This document shows positions 40,744 through 52,264 of a stretch of DNA of 64,000 nt, in pieces. Within the stretch, counting starts at the first letter, position 1; every line of letters begins with the position of its first letter. The DNA lies in NCBI RefSeq assembly GCF_947500705.1, contig NZ_CANMSY010000005.1:62001-126000 (forward strand), written 5' to 3'. Made by a program: the position numbers and the translations under genes. The notes beneath the pieces are model-generated. The model did not search any database. It had not been told where the DNA came from and saw only the letters and a list, made by a program, of their open reading frames with translations. The stretch is from an uncultured Brachybacterium sp. GTDB taxonomy: Bacteria > Actinomycetota > Actinomycetes > Actinomycetales > Dermabacteraceae.

Positions 40744-42840
40744 ATGACGGAGAACTTCAGGGCCCCCGAGGGCTGGACCGAACTGGACAAGCGTGCGGTC
40801 GACACCGCGCGCGTCCTCGCCGCCGATGCGGTGGAGAAAGTAGGCAACGGGCACCCGGGCACCGCCGTGAGCCTCGCTCCGGCCGCCTACCTGCTCTACC
40901 AGGACGTGATGCGTCACGATCCGAAGGATCCGGCGTGGCTCGGGCGGGACCGCTTCGTGCTCTCGGCCGGCCACTCCAGCCTCACCCAGTACATCCAGCT
41001 CTTCCTCGGCGGCTTCGGCCTCGAGAAGAAGGACCTCGAGGAGCTGCGCACCTGGGGCTCGAAGACCCCGGGCCACCCGGAGAACTTCGTCACCGACGGC
41101 GTGGAGATGACCACCGGCCCGCTGGGCCAGGGCATCTCCTCCGCGGTCGGCTTCGCGATGGCGCAGCGTCGCGAGCGCGGTCTGCTCGACCCCGAGGCCG
41201 CAGCGGGCACCAGCCCCTTCGACCACTTCACCTACGTGATCGCCTCTGACGGCGACCTCCAGGAGGGGGTCAGCAGCGAGGCCAGCTCGATCGCCGGCAC
41301 CCAGCAGCTCGGCAACCTGATCGTCCTCTGGGACGACAACGAGATCTCCATCGAGGGCAACACCTCGATCGCCTTCACCGAGGACACCGCCGCACGCTAC
41401 GAGGCCTACGGCTGGGACGTGCGCACCGTGGACTGGACCCAGGGCGGCAGCGCGTACCTCGAGGACGTCGCGGCGCTCAAGGCTGAGATCGTCGAGTCCC
41501 AGAAGGTCACCGACAAGCCGACCTTCATCCGGCTGCGCACCGTCATCGGCTGGCCGATCCCCGAGCTGGCAGGCAGCCACTCGGTGCACGGCGCGAAGCT
41601 GGGCACCGAGGGCGTCGCTGGTCTGAAGCAGGCCGTGGGCCTGGACCCGGAGCAGCAGTTCCAGGTCGACGAGGACGTGCTCGCACACACCCGCGCTCTC
41701 GCCGAGCGCGCGGCCTCCGCGAAGGCGGAGTGGGACAAGGGCTACCAGGCATGGCGCTCCGCGAACACGGAGAAGGCCGCTCTGCTGGACCGGCTCCAGG
41801 CCCGTGAGCTGCCGGAGGGCTTCGCCGAGGCGTTCCCGAGCTTCGAGGCCGACGCCAAGGGTCTCGCCACCCGCGCCGCCTCCGGCAAGGTCCTCGAGGC
41901 CCTCGCACCGGTCATGCCGGAGCTGTGGGGCGGCTCCGCCGACCTCGCCGGCTCGAACAACACCACCATGAAGGGCGAGCCGTCCTTCCTCCCCGAGGAG
42001 CTCAGCTCCTCCGAGTTCACCGGTGACAAGTACGGGCGCACGCTGCACTTCGGCATCCGCGAGCACGGGATGGGCGCGATCCTCACGGGGATCTCGCTGC
42101 ACGGGCTGACCCGCCCGTACGGCGGCACCTTCTTCCAGTTCTCCGACTACATGCGTGGTGCGGTACGCCTCGCCTCGCTGATGAAGGTCCCGGCGACCTA
42201 TGTCTGGACCCACGACTCCATCGGTCTGGGCGAGGACGGCCCCACCCACCAGCCGGTCGAGCACCTGGCCGCCTACCGTGCGATCCCGAACCTGTCGATC
42301 GTGCGCCCCGCGGATGCGAATGAGACCGCGCAGGCCTGGAAGGCGCTGCTCGAGCGGGATCACGGCCCTGTCGGCCTGATCCTCTCCCGACAGGCGATGC
42401 CGACCTTCGACCGCAGCGAGTACGCGGGCGCGGAGAACCTCGCCAAGGGCGGCTACATCATGAAGGAGGCCTCGGCAGAGCCGCAGGTCATCCTCATCGG
42501 CACCGGGTCCGAGCTGCAGTACGCCGCAGAGGCGCAGAAGCAGCTCGAGGCCGCGGGCATCCCCGCCCGTCTGGTCTCGATGCCGTCGCTGGAGTGGTTC
42601 GACGAGCAGGACGAGGCGTACCGGGAGTCCGTGCTCCCCGCCTCGGTCACCGCTCGGGTCTCCGTCGAGGCCGGGATCGCCATGCCGTGGTACCGCCTCC
42701 TGGGCACCCACGGCCGCGCGGTCTCGCTCGAGCACTACGGTGCATCCGCCGATGCGGGCACCCTCTTCAAGGAGTTCGGCTTCACCGCCGAGGCCGTGGT
42801 CGCGGCGGCGAAGGACTCTCTCGCCGCAGCCGGGGCCTGA
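40744..42840 (+). CDS. tkt: Transketolase
   Basis: Thiamine-diphosphate enzyme of the non-oxidative pentose-phosphate pathway, 698 aa. N-terminal TPP domain: GNGHPGTAVSLAPAAYLLYQ, GPLGQGISSAVGFA, and the metal motif GDGDLQEG-like SDGDLQEGVSSEASSIAG with WDDNEISIEG. The Pyr domain has FGIREHGMGAI with the catalytic Glu, and THDSIGLGEDGPTHQPVEHL; a C-terminal domain follows. First gene of the tkt-tal-zwf-opcA/pgl cluster. Confidence 0.97.
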   Translation: MTENFRAPEGWTELDKRAVDTARVLAADAVEKVGNGHPGTAVSLAPAAYLLYQDVMRHDPKDPAWLGRDRFVLSAGHSSLTQYIQLFLGGFGLEKKDLEELRTWGSKTPGHPENFVTDGVEMTTGPLGQGISSAVGFAMAQRRERGLLDPEAAAGTSPFDHFTYVIASDGDLQEGVSSEASSIAGTQQLGNLIVLWDDNEISIEGNTSIAFTEDTAARYEAYGWDVRTVDWTQGGSAYLEDVAALKAEIVESQKVTDKPTFIRLRTVIGWPIPELAGSHSVHGAKLGTEGVAGLKQAVGLDPEQQFQVDEDVLAHTRALAERAASAKAEWDKGYQAWRSANTEKAALLDRLQARELPEGFAEAFPSFEADAKGLATRAASGKVLEALAPVMPELWGGSADLAGSNNTTMKGEPSFLPEELSSSEFTGDKYGRTLHFGIREHGMGAILTGISLHGLTRPYGGTFFQFSDYMRGAVRLASLMKVPATYVWTHDSIGLGEDGPTHQPVEHLAAYRAIPNLSIVRPADANETAQAWKALLERDHGPVGLILSRQAMPTFDRSEYAGAENLAKGGYIMKEASAEPQVILIGTGSELQYAAEAQKQLEAAGIPARLVSMPSLEWFDEQDEAYRESVLPASVTARVSVEAGIAMPWYRLLGTHGRAVSLEHYGASADAGTLFKEFGFTAEAVVAAAKDSLAAAGA

Positions 42841-42846
42841 CTCCCT

Positions 42847-42876
42847 GCGGGGCGGGACCTCCGGGTCCCGCCCCGC
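42847..42876. terminator. Terminator after tkt
   Basis: Perfect 13-bp stem (GCGGGGCGGGACC and complement) with a TCCG loop, 7 bp past the tkt stop. Weak T content downstream; it may reduce rather than abolish read-through into tal. Confidence 0.75.
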
Positions 42877-43048
42877 TGCTCCTCCCTCCCCCTCACCTCT
42901 CCCCTCAGCTCCCCCCTCAGCTCGGTTCGCCGTCGTCCGCGGACGCAGAGGTTCCCTTCCTCACCTCGAGGAAGGATCCGGCCCTTGAGACCGTTGCATC
43001 GGACGACAGCAGTTCGACACAGGGCGCACAGCGCCCGGAAGGAACGAC

Positions 43049-44164
43049 ATGGCTCAGAACACGAACACCCAGGCCCTCTCCGACGCCGGGGTCTCCATCT
43101 GGCTCGATGACCTCTCGCGTCAGCGGATGTCCTCCGGGAACCTCCAGGAGCTCATCGACAGCCGCAACATCGTCGGCGTGACCACGAACCCGTCGATCTT
43201 CCAGGCGGCGATCTCCGGCCGTTCGGAGTACGACGCGGACATCGCCCGCCTCGCAGCGGAGGGCAAGGACGTCGAGGGGATCGTCGAGGTGCTCACCACC
43301 GACGACGTGCGCAGCGCCGCCGATCTCTTCGCCGGTCTCCACGCCGCCACGCACGGCTTCGACGGTCGGGTGAGCATCGAGGTCGACCCGCGCATGGCAC
43401 ATGGGGCCGACGAGACGATCGCCCAGGCCAAGCATCTCTTCGAGGTCGTCGGCCGCGAGAACGTGATGATCAAGATCCCCGCGACCGAGGCGGGCCTGCC
43501 GGCGATCACCGCGGTGATCGCCGAGGGCATCAGCGTCAACGTCACCCTGATCTTCTCCGTCGACCGATACCTCGCCGTGATGGACGCCTACCTCGCCGGT
43601 CTCGAGCAGGCCGCGAAGGCGGGCCAGGACCTCGCGAGGATCCACTCCGTCGCCTCCTTCTTCGTCTCCCGCGTTGACGCCGAGATCGACGGCCGGCTCG
43701 AGGCGCTGGACACCGAGGAGGCGCTCGCGCTGAAGGGCCAGGCGGGCGTGGCGAACGCGCAGGCCGCCTTCGGCAAGTACCTGGAGGTCTTCGGCTCCGA
43801 GCGCTTCGAGGCGCTCAAGACCGAGGGCGCCAACGTGCAGCGTCCGCTCTGGGCGTCGACCGGGGTCAAGAACCCGGACTACCCCGACACCCTCTACGTG
43901 GACAACCTCGTCGCCGCTCCGAGCGTGAACACCATGCCCGAGAAGACTCTCGAGGCCGCTGCGGACCATGCCCAGCTCAAGGCGGCACTGAACGCCGAGA
44001 CCGCCACCGCGGGCGAGGCCGTGCTCGAGCGGGTCGCCGAGGCCGGGGTCGACCTCGCCGACGTCTTCGCGCTGCTCGAGCGCGAGGGTGTCGAGAAGTT
44101 CGAGAAGGCCTGGAACGAGCTGCTCGCCACGGTCTCCGAGTCCGTCGAGTCCGCCCGAGCCTGA
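43049..44164 (+). CDS. tal: Transaldolase
   Basis: 371 aa, TalAB-type class I aldolase barrel. Motifs: [42 protein letters not shown], the Schiff-base Lys in [16 protein letters not shown], and [19 protein letters not shown]. It exchanges dihydroxyacetone units between sugar phosphates. Good binding site (GGAAGGAACG). Middle of the pentose-phosphate cluster. Confidence 0.97.
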   Translation: MAQNTNTQALSDAGVSIWLDDLSRQRMSSGNLQELIDSRNIVGVTTNPSIFQAAISGRSEYDADIARLAAEGKDVEGIVEVLTTDDVRSAADLFAGLHAATHGFDGRVSIEVDPRMAHGADETIAQAKHLFEVVGRENVMIKIPATEAGLPAITAVIAEGISVNVTLIFSVDRYLAVMDAYLAGLEQAAKAGQDLARIHSVASFFVSRVDAEIDGRLEALDTEEALALKGQAGVANAQAAFGKYLEVFGSERFEALKTEGANVQRPLWASTGVKNPDYPDTLYVDNLVAAPSVNTMPEKTLEAAADHAQLKAALNAETATAGEAVLERVAEAGVDLADVFALLEREGVEKFEKAWNELLATVSESVESARA

Positions 44165-44170
44165 CTCTCC

Positions 44171-44210
44171 GAGGAGCACGGCCCCTCCCCCTGGGCGGGC
44201 CGTGTTCCTC
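44171..44210. terminator. Hairpin between tal and zwf
   Basis: 14-bp stem with one G-T pair (GAGGAGCACGGCCC against GGGCCGTGTTCCTC) and a 12-nt loop. It lies only 27 bp before zwf, so it may act as an attenuator or processing site. Confidence 0.5.
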
Positions 44211-44236
44211 TGTTCCGTGTCCTAGAAAGGACGAAC

Positions 44237-45790
44237 GTGACCGCCTCTCCCACTCCCCCCACCGGGACCGACGCGCCGAATCCGCTGCGCGATCCCCGCG
44301 ACCGCCGGCTCCCGCTCATCGCCGGACCGAGCTCCATGGTGATGTTCGGCGTCACCGGCGACCTGGCCCGCAAGAAGCTGCTGCCCGCGATCTACGACCT
44401 CACCCACCGTGGCCTGCTGCCGCCCAGTTTCGGGCTGGTCGGCTTCGGTCGTCGCGAATGGTCCGACGACGACTTCGCCGATTACGTGCGCAAGAGCGTC
44501 TCCGAGCACTCCCGCACCGGTTTCGACGAGAGCGTCTTCGAGCAGCTGCGCGGCGGGCTCCGCTTCGTCACCGGCACCTTCGATGACACCGCCGCCTTCG
44601 AGAAGCTCACCGAGGTCGTCGGCGAGCTCGATCGCACCCGTGGCACCGGCGGGAATCACGCCTTCTACCTCTCGATCCCGCCGGACGCCTTCCCGCAGGT
44701 CTGCGGGCAGCTCGCGGACTCGGGGCTCAACACCCCCCGCGACGGGTCCTGGCGCCGAGTCGTCATCGAGAAGCCCTTCGGGCACGACCTCGCCTCCGCC
44801 CGCGAGCTCAATGACGTGGTGGAGAAGGCGTTCCGTCCCGAGGACGTCTTCCGCATCGACCACTACCTGGGCAAGGAGACGGTGCAGAACATCATGGCGC
44901 TGCGCTTCGCGAACCAGATGTTCGAGCCGATCTGGAACTCGAACTATGTGGACCACGTGCAGATCACGATGGCCGAGGACATCGGCATCGGCTCCCGGGC
45001 CGGGTACTACGACGGCATCGGCACCGCTCGGGACGTGATCCAGAACCACCTGCTGCAGCTGCTCGCGCTGACGGCGATGGAGGAACCGGTCACCTTCCGT
45101 GCCTCTGATCTGCGTGCCGAGAAGGAGAAGGTCCTCGCTGCTGTGGAGCTGCCGGAGGATCTGGCGGCCCACACTGCCCGCGGCCAGTACGTGGGTGGCT
45201 GGCAGGGTGGCGAGCAGGTGCGTCCCTATCTCGAGGAGGACGGCATCCCCGCCGATTCCACCACGGAGACGTTCGCCGCGATGCGCCTGGACATCGCCAC
45301 CCGTCGCTGGGCCGGTGTGCCCTTCTACCTCCGTGCGGGCAAGCGCCTGGGGCGCCGTGTCACCGAGATCGCGGTCGTCTTCAAGCGTGCGCCCTTCCTG
45401 CCGTTCCGTTCCACGGACACCGCGGATCTGGGCCAGAACGCGATCGTCATCAGGGTCCAGCCGGATGAGGGCGTCACCATGCGCTTCGGCTCGAAGGTCC
45501 CCGGCACCCAGATGGAGGTGAGGGACGTGTCCATGGACTTCGCCTACGGCATGAACTTCACCGAGGAGTCGCCCGAGGCGTACGAGCGGCTGATCCTGGA
45601 CATGCTGCTCGGCGATCCGCCGCTGTTCCCGCGGCAGAAGGAGGTCGAGCTCTCCTGGAAGATCCTCGACCCCATCACCGAGTTCTGGGCCGAGAACCTC
45701 GACCCCGCCCCGTACCGCCCTGGCACCTGGGGCCCCGATACTGCGCACGAGATGCTCGCCCTCGACGGGCGTACCTGGAGGCGACCGTGA
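44237..45790 (+). CDS. zwf: Glucose-6-phosphate 1-dehydrogenase
   Basis: 517 aa, first step of the oxidative pentose-phosphate pathway. NADP-binding [18 protein letters not shown], the substrate motif [13 protein letters not shown] with the catalytic His region, and [10 protein letters not shown] are all intact. GTG start with AGAAAGGA upstream. Its stop overlaps the start of the opcA/pgl fusion (4 bp), so the enzyme, its assembly factor and the next pathway enzyme are made from one coupled message. Confidence 0.97.
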   Translation: MTASPTPPTGTDAPNPLRDPRDRRLPLIAGPSSMVMFGVTGDLARKKLLPAIYDLTHRGLLPPSFGLVGFGRREWSDDDFADYVRKSVSEHSRTGFDESVFEQLRGGLRFVTGTFDDTAAFEKLTEVVGELDRTRGTGGNHAFYLSIPPDAFPQVCGQLADSGLNTPRDGSWRRVVIEKPFGHDLASARELNDVVEKAFRPEDVFRIDHYLGKETVQNIMALRFANQMFEPIWNSNYVDHVQITMAEDIGIGSRAGYYDGIGTARDVIQNHLLQLLALTAMEEPVTFRASDLRAEKEKVLAAVELPEDLAAHTARGQYVGGWQGGEQVRPYLEEDGIPADSTTETFAAMRLDIATRRWAGVPFYLRAGKRLGRRVTEIAVVFKRAPFLPFRSTDTADLGQNAIVIRVQPDEGVTMRFGSKVPGTQMEVRDVSMDFAYGMNFTEESPEAYERLILDMLLGDPPLFPRQKEVELSWKILDPITEFWAENLDPAPYRPGTWGPDTAHEMLALDGRTWRRP

Positions 45791-47505
45791 TCACCACCCT
45801 GACCGACACCACCGCGTCGGCGATCAACAAGCAGATGATCGAGATGCGGGAGACGTTCGGTGCGAACACCATCGGCCGAGTCCTCACCTTGATCATCGTC
45901 GCCACCGGTGACGTCGAGGAGCCGCTCGAGGCGGCCATCGCCGCCAGCCATGAGCACCCGGCCCGGGTGATCGTGGTCGATGCGGAGCCGGACGCCGAGA
46001 GATCCGGGCTGGACGCGGAGATCCGGGTGGGCCGTGACGCCGGCGCCGGGGAGATCGTGATCCTGCGCGCCCGCGGGGACGTGCAGTGGTCGCTGGACAC
46101 CCTGGTGATGGCGCTGCTCCTGCCGGATGCGCCGATCGTGACCTGGTGGCCGGAGAACGCTCCCTCCTCCCCGGTCCACGACGTGCTCGGCTCGATGTCC
46201 CAGCGCCGCATCACCGACTCCGCCGGCTGCCAGGACCCGTTGGGCACCCTCAAGCGGCTGCGCCGCGGCTATGCGAGCGGCGACTCCGACTTCGCCTGGG
46301 CCCGGCTGACCCGCTGGCGCGGACTGGTCGCGAGCGCCTACGAGGTCCCGCCCATCTCCACCCCCCTCAAGGTGGAGGTCGTCGGCACGGTCGACAATCC
46401 CTCGGTGGTGCTCATGGCTGGCTGGCTCGAGCACGCACTCGGGATCGACGCAGAGGTGCTGCCGCCCCACAGCGGCGACGTCGACTATGCGGGCGTGCAC
46501 AGCGTCCGTCTGGTCCGCGAGGACGGCACCATCGACCTCACCCGGGTCGATGACGCCTCGATCGTGATGAAGCTCCCCGGTGACGACACCGGTCAGCACG
46601 TCACGATGCCGCGCCGCACCCTCGCCGAGCTCATCACCGAGGAGCTGCGCCGGCTGGATCCCGACGAGGTCTACGGCGAGGTGCTCGCCGGCACCTACAG
46701 CAGCATCGATGACACCGCCACCTTCGCCGGGGGCAAGCCCGATCCCGTCGATCAGGTGCTGCCGGACGCCGACGGGGTCGCGGCCGCCGCTGCGGAGCAC
46801 ACCGCACAGCAGCTCGCGGCTGCGCTCGAGGAGCGTCCGATCGCCCATCTCGTGCTCACCGGTGGGACCGTCGGGACCAAGACCGCCGCTGCGCTGCCCG
46901 CGGCACTGGAATCCGCGGGGGTCGATGTGAGCCGCCTGCACCTGTGGTGGGGCGACGAGCGCTTCGTGGGACCGGACTCCGAGGAGCGGAATGAGGTGGC
47001 GGTGCGGGAGTCCCTGCTCGCACCGCTCCAGGCCGGCACCAAGATCCCTGCCCGCAACATTCATGTGATGCCCTCCCCCGCCGATGGCATGTCCCTGGAC
47101 GATGCCGCCGCCTGGTACGGGCAGCAGCTGGACCAGATGGGCGGCGATCAGCCGTTCCGAACCCGCGGCCGGGCGTTCTTCGACGTGGTGCTGCTGGGCG
47201 TGGGACCTGATGGTCATATCGCCTCGCTGTTCCCCGAGCATCCGGATCAGCGGCAGGTGGCAGCGAGCGCGATCGGAGTCACCGACTCGCCGAAGCCGCC
47301 TTCGGAGCGGATCTCGCTGACCTGGCCGGTGCTGAACTCCTCCCGCCATGTGGCGCTGCTGGTCGCCGGCGAGGAGAAGGCTGGGGCGGTGCTCGACGGA
47401 CACCGGGACATCAACCCCTGGCAGGTTCCCGCCTCCGCTGTGCGCGGTCTTCAGTCGACGACCTGGTTCCTCGACACCGCCGCCGCCGGGCAGCTGCCCG
47501 GATGA
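45787..47505 (+). CDS. OpcA-6-phosphogluconolactonase fusion protein
   Basis: 572 aa. Residues 1-315 are OpcA, the assembly/activation factor of glucose-6-phosphate dehydrogenase ([72 protein letters not shown]). From about residue 330 the chain is a complete 6-phosphogluconolactonase (LVLTGGTVGTKTAAAL; LHLWWGDERFVGPDSEERN; VVLLGVGPDGHIASLFPEHP). I see no stop, start with binding site, or frame change between the two halves. In most actinobacteria opcA and pgl are separate adjacent genes, so this is a gene fusion joining two consecutive functions after Zwf. Coupled to zwf by ATGA. Confidence 0.93.
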   Translation: MITTLTDTTASAINKQMIEMRETFGANTIGRVLTLIIVATGDVEEPLEAAIAASHEHPARVIVVDAEPDAERSGLDAEIRVGRDAGAGEIVILRARGDVQWSLDTLVMALLLPDAPIVTWWPENAPSSPVHDVLGSMSQRRITDSAGCQDPLGTLKRLRRGYASGDSDFAWARLTRWRGLVASAYEVPPISTPLKVEVVGTVDNPSVVLMAGWLEHALGIDAEVLPPHSGDVDYAGVHSVRLVREDGTIDLTRVDDASIVMKLPGDDTGQHVTMPRRTLAELITEELRRLDPDEVYGEVLAGTYSSIDDTATFAGGKPDPVDQVLPDADGVAAAAAEHTAQQLAAALEERPIAHLVLTGGTVGTKTAAALPAALESAGVDVSRLHLWWGDERFVGPDSEERNEVAVRESLLAPLQAGTKIPARNIHVMPSPADGMSLDDAAAWYGQQLDQMGGDQPFRTRGRAFFDVVLLGVGPDGHIASLFPEHPDQRQVAASAIGVTDSPKPPSERISLTWPVLNSSRHVALLVAGEEKAGAVLDGHRDINPWQVPASAVRGLQSTTWFLDTAAAGQLPG

Positions 47506-47534
47506 GCGGTCCCACAGGACGCTGAGAACGAGGG

Positions 47535-47567
47535 AAGGGCCGGTCACCATCACGGTGACCGGCCCTT
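47535..47567. terminator. Terminator between opcA/pgl and secG
   Basis: Perfect 14-bp stem (AAGGGCCGGTCACC and complement) with an ATCAC loop, between convergent genes. The A/T-ended stem lets it work on both strands. Confidence 0.85.
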
Positions 47568-47649
47568 CTCAGCAGATTCGGGTGCCCAGGTCCAGGAGTG
47601 TCGGCAGGCTCACCGGACCCAAGCCGCCGGACCCAGCAGGGTCAGCGGC

Positions 47650-47910
47650 TCAGAGCATCTTCTCCACGATGCCCAGGCCCACGGCGCACAGGCCCCAGCC
47701 CACCGCGACACCGACCGTGAGGCGGTTGAGATTGCGCTCGGCCACCCCGGAGGCGCTCGCGTTGGAGGAGACACCGCCGCCGAACATGTCGGAGAGCCCA
47801 CCGCCACGTCCCTTGTGCAGCAGCACGAACATGATCGTGAGCAGACCGAGGACGGCCAGCATGATCTGAAGGATGAGCTTCAGCAGGGGCAGATCCACGA
47901 GTGCAGACAC
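47650..47910 (-). CDS. secG: Preprotein translocase subunit SecG
   Basis: 86 aa with two membrane helices joined by the conserved loop VLLHKGRGGGLSDMFGGGVSS. It stabilises SecYE during export. GTG start. It follows the gap-pgk-tpiA unit, the standard actinobacterial order, but a terminator hairpin (47949-47977) lies between. Confidence 0.95.
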   Translation of the reverse strand: MSALVDLPLLKLILQIMLAVLGLLTIMFVLLHKGRGGGLSDMFGGGVSSNASASGVAERNLNRLTVGVAVGWGLCAVGLGIVEKML

Positions 47911-47948
47911 CTTCCACGGGGTAGGACGGACTGATCAAGCATACGGCA

Positions 47949-47977
47949 CGGGCCGGACCCGAGAGGGGTCCGGCCCG
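47949..47977. terminator. Terminator after tpiA
   Basis: Perfect 12-bp stem CGGGCCGGACCC/GGGTCCGGCCCG with a GAGAG loop, 43 bp past the tpiA stop on the minus strand and 38 bp before secG. Confidence 0.75.
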
Positions 47978-48020
47978 CGTGGTGCGGCTTACGTCGCTCA
48001 GCCTCTGCCGGCTGCGGGCC

Positions 48021-48794
48021 TCAGCCCTGGTAGCCCGCGATCTTGGCGAACTCCTCGGCCTTCAGCGAGGCGCCGCCGACGAGGGCGCCGTCCACATCGG
48101 CCTTGCCCATGAGCTCGACCACGTTGGACGACTTCACGCTGCCGCCGTAGAGGACGCGGACCGCGTCGGCCACCGCATCGCCGTGCTGCTCGCGCAGCGA
48201 CTCGCGGATGGCCTGGCAGACCTCCTGCGCGTCCTCTGCGCTGGCGACCTCGCCGGTGCCGATCGCCCACACGGGCTCATAGGCGATGACGATCTTCGTC
48301 GCCTGCTCGGCGGTCAGGCCCTCGATGCCGCCCGTGAGCTGCGCGAGGGTGAACGGCACATGGTTGCCGGCCTTGCGCTCCTCGAGCGGCTCTCCGACGC
48401 AGAGGATCGGGATGAGCCCAGCGGCGAAGGCCGCGCGGACCTTGGCACTCGTGACCTGCTCGTCCTCGCCGTGGTACTGGCGACGCTCCGAGTGGCCGAC
48501 GGCGACATAGGTGCATCCCAGGGCCTTCAGCATCTGGCCCGAGATCTCACCGGTGTAGGCACCGGACTCGTGCTCGGAGATGTCCTGCGCGCCATAGGCG
48601 ATCGGCAGCTTGCCGGCATCCACGGCGACCTGCACGGTGCGCAGGTCCACGAACGGGGGGAGCACGACGGTCTCGACGAGGGAGGTGTCGAGGGGCTTGA
48701 GCTGCTCGCCCAGCTCCTCGACCAGGGCGAGGCCCTGCTTCCAGTCGAGGTTCATCTTCCAGTTGCCCGCCATCAGCGGGGTACGGGTGGTCAC
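48021..48794 (-). CDS. tpiA: Triosephosphate isomerase
   Basis: 257-aa TIM barrel. Catalytic residues: Asn/Lys in MAGNWKMN, His in VAVGHSERR, and Glu in [25 protein letters not shown] forms the phosphate site. GTG start overlaps the pgk stop by 4 bp. Confidence 0.97.
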   Translation of the reverse strand: MTTRTPLMAGNWKMNLDWKQGLALVEELGEQLKPLDTSLVETVVLPPFVDLRTVQVAVDAGKLPIAYGAQDISEHESGAYTGEISGQMLKALGCTYVAVGHSERRQYHGEDEQVTSAKVRAAFAAGLIPILCVGEPLEERKAGNHVPFTLAQLTGGIEGLTAEQATKIVIAYEPVWAIGTGEVASAEDAQEVCQAIRESLREQHGDAVADAVRVLYGGSVKSSNVVELMGKADVDGALVGGASLKAEEFAKIAGYQG

Positions 48795-49993
48795 TTGGCG
48801 TCCTCCTCGAGGATTGAGATGCCCGGCAGGGACTTGCCCTCGATGAGTTCGAGGCTCGCGCCGCCGCCGGTGGAGATGTGCGAGTAGAGGGATTCGTCGA
48901 ATCCGAGGATGCGGACCGCGGCGGCGGAGTCGCCACCGCCGACCACGGTGTAGCCGGGAGCCTTCGACAGCGTCTCGGCGACGCTCGAGGTGCCCTTGGC
49001 GAAGCTCTCGAACTCGAAGACGCCCATGGGGCCGTTCCAGAACACGGTCGCGGCATCGGCGATCTTCTCGCCGAACAGCTTCGCCGTCTCCGGGCCGATG
49101 TCCATGCCCTCCTGATCCGCGGGGATCTCGGAGGACGGGACCACCGTCGCGGGTGCGTCGGCGGAGAACTCGGGCGCCACGACGGTGTCGACCGGCAGGA
49201 CCAGCTCGACCCCGTTCTTCTCGGCGCGCTCCAGGTACTCACGCACCACGTCGAGCTTGCTCTCGTCGAGCAGCGACTTGCCGACCTCGTAGCCCTGCGC
49301 CTTCTGGAAGGTGTAGGCCATGCCGCCGCCGATCAGGATGCGGTCGGCCTTGCCCAGCAGGCTGTCGATGACCCCGAGCTTGTCGGCGATCTTCGCGCCG
49401 CCGAGCACCACCACGAAAGGGCGCTCCGGGGAGTCGGTGACCTTGCGCAGCGACTCGACCTCGCGCAGCACCAGCTCACCGGCCGCCGAAGGCAGCAGGG
49501 TCGCGAGCTCGTAGACGGAGGCCTGCTTGCGGTGGACGACGCCGAAGCCGTCGGAGACGAAGGCGTCGCCGAGAGCGGCGAGCTCCTGGGCGAAGGCGAG
49601 GCGCTCCGACTCGTCCTTCGAGGTCTCCGCCGCGTTGAAGCGCAGATTCTCGAGCACGGCCACCTGTCCGTCAGCGAGGCCGGTGACGACCTCCTGGGCG
49701 GAGGCGCCCACGGTGTCGGTCGCGAAGGCGACGTCCTGGCCGAGCAGCTCTCCGAGCCGGGCGACGACGGGACGCAGCGAGTACTTGTCCTCGGGGGCGC
49801 CCTTGGGGCGTCCGAGATGAGAGATGACCGCGACCCGGGCCCCTGCCTCGACGAGGCGGGTGAGGGTGGGCAGAGCGGCGCGGATGCGGCCGTCGTCGGT
49901 GATCGTGGTGCCGTCCAGGGGGACGTTGAGATCGGCTCGGACGAGCACGCGCTTGCCGCGCAGCTCTCCGAGCGCGTCGATGGTCTTCAGCAC
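48791..49993 (-). CDS. pgk: Phosphoglycerate kinase
   Basis: 400 aa. N-terminal substrate domain ([24 protein letters not shown]) and C-terminal nucleotide domain ([48 protein letters not shown]) are complete. GTG start. Coupled to tpiA downstream; a hairpin separates it from gap. Confidence 0.97.
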   Translation of the reverse strand: MLKTIDALGELRGKRVLVRADLNVPLDGTTITDDGRIRAALPTLTRLVEAGARVAVISHLGRPKGAPEDKYSLRPVVARLGELLGQDVAFATDTVGASAQEVVTGLADGQVAVLENLRFNAAETSKDESERLAFAQELAALGDAFVSDGFGVVHRKQASVYELATLLPSAAGELVLREVESLRKVTDSPERPFVVVLGGAKIADKLGVIDSLLGKADRILIGGGMAYTFQKAQGYEVGKSLLDESKLDVVREYLERAEKNGVELVLPVDTVVAPEFSADAPATVVPSSEIPADQEGMDIGPETAKLFGEKIADAATVFWNGPMGVFEFESFAKGTSSVAETLSKAPGYTVVGGGDSAAAVRILGFDESLYSHISTGGGASLELIEGKSLPGISILEEDAK

Positions 49994-50057
49994 GATGATG
50001 GTTCCTTCGGTTCGAGGCCGGGCGGCGCCGGAGCGCCGGGACGGCCGTGGGACGAGC

Positions 50058-50104
50058 GGAGCCCGCCGGAGGCCGACCCCTCGGGGTGGCGACCGGCGGG
50101 CTCC
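50058..50104. terminator. Hairpin between gap and pgk
   Basis: 12-bp stem GGAGCCCGCCGG/CCGGCGGGCTCC with a 23-nt loop that contains a smaller ACCCC/GGGGT hairpin. It may lower pgk-tpiA expression relative to gap or mark mRNA processing. Confidence 0.6.
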
Positions 50105-50150
50105 GGGGATGTCCTGGTCGTCCGGGGACGACGCGGGAATCAGAGGGAGA

Positions 50151-51164
<1,014 letters not shown>

Positions 51165-51265
51165 CTAGATTCGCAGAGAACTGCGAAATTCCGGTACTGA
51201 CATGGTGCGCACGCCCTTGTACGCTCGGACGGCGCCGGAAGTGACCGACGACCACGACGATCTTA

Positions 51266-52264
51266 TCAACGTCCTGGGTCCGGTGACGGGGGTAATCGGT
51301 CCTCGTCCACTCCGTGGTCGGTTCCGGGCATGCCCAGATCCTCCGCGCGCTTGTCCGCAGTGGCGAGCAGGCGCCGGATCCGCCCGGCCACGGCGTCCTT
51401 GGTGAGGGGCGGATCCGCCAGACGGCCGAGCTCCTCGAGGCTCGCCTGACGGTGCTCGAGGCGAAGCTGGCCCGCCGCCTGCAGATGCTCGGGGACCTCA
51501 TCACCGAGGATCTCCAGCGCCCGCTGCACCCGCTGCCCGGCAGCGACCGCCGCGCGGGCGGAGCGGCGCAGATTCGCGTCGTCGAAGTTCGCCAGTCGAT
51601 GCGCGGTCGCCTTGACCTCTCGCTTGGTGCGGCGCTCCTCCCAGCTCTTGACGGTCTCGTGCGCCCCCATGCGGGTCAGCAGCATGGAGATCGCGTCTCC
51701 GTCCCGCAGCACCACGCGATCGGTCCCTCGTGCCTCGCGCGCCTTGGAGGCGACGCCCAGCCGGCGGGCGGCCCCGACCATCGCGAGCGCGACCTCGGGG
51801 CCCGGGCAGGACAGCTCCAGCGCTGAGGAGCGTCCCGGCTCGGTGAGCATCCCCCGGGCCAGGAAGGCTCCGCGCCAGGCGGCCTCCGCGTCGACCGTCG
51901 CCCCGCCGACCACGAAGGGGGGCATCCCCCGCACCGGCCGGCCCCGGGCATCGAGCAGGCCCGTCTGCCGCGCGAGCATCCCGCCCTCGCGGTCGACCCG
52001 CACGATGTAGCGCGTGGTGCGGCGGATCCCGGAGGGGGCGAGGACGGCGAACTCGGCCCGATGCCCGTACATGTCGGCGATGATGCCGTGCAGGCGGCGG
52101 GCGACGGCCGCGGAGTCCAGCTCCGCCTCGACCACCACCTTCCCGGCGATCAGGTGCAGTCCGCCGGCGAAGCGGAGCATTGCTGCTGCTTCGGCCTTGC
52201 GGGCGGAGGGTCGGCTCACCTCGAGGTGGCTCAGCTCCTCCTTTGCCTCACCCGTCAGAGCCAT
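51266..52264 (-). CDS. whiA: WhiA, DNA-binding regulator
   Basis: 332 aa from ATG 52264; longer frames upstream are shadows. N-terminal LAGLIDADG-type homing-endonuclease-like fold without nuclease residues ([53 protein letters not shown]), then a C-terminal HTH ([25 protein letters not shown]). It controls sporulation in Streptomyces and cell division or chromosome segregation elsewhere. Overlaps yvcK by 17 bp, in the conserved rapZ-yvcK-whiA order. Confidence 0.96.
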   Translation of the reverse strand: MALTGEAKEELSHLEVSRPSARKAEAAAMLRFAGGLHLIAGKVVVEAELDSAAVARRLHGIIADMYGHRAEFAVLAPSGIRRTTRYIVRVDREGGMLARQTGLLDARGRPVRGMPPFVVGGATVDAEAAWRGAFLARGMLTEPGRSSALELSCPGPEVALAMVGAARRLGVASKAREARGTDRVVLRDGDAISMLLTRMGAHETVKSWEERRTKREVKATAHRLANFDDANLRRSARAAVAAGQRVQRALEILGDEVPEHLQAAGQLRLEHRQASLEELGRLADPPLTKDAVAGRIRRLLATADKRAEDLGMPGTDHGVDEDRLPPSPDPGR

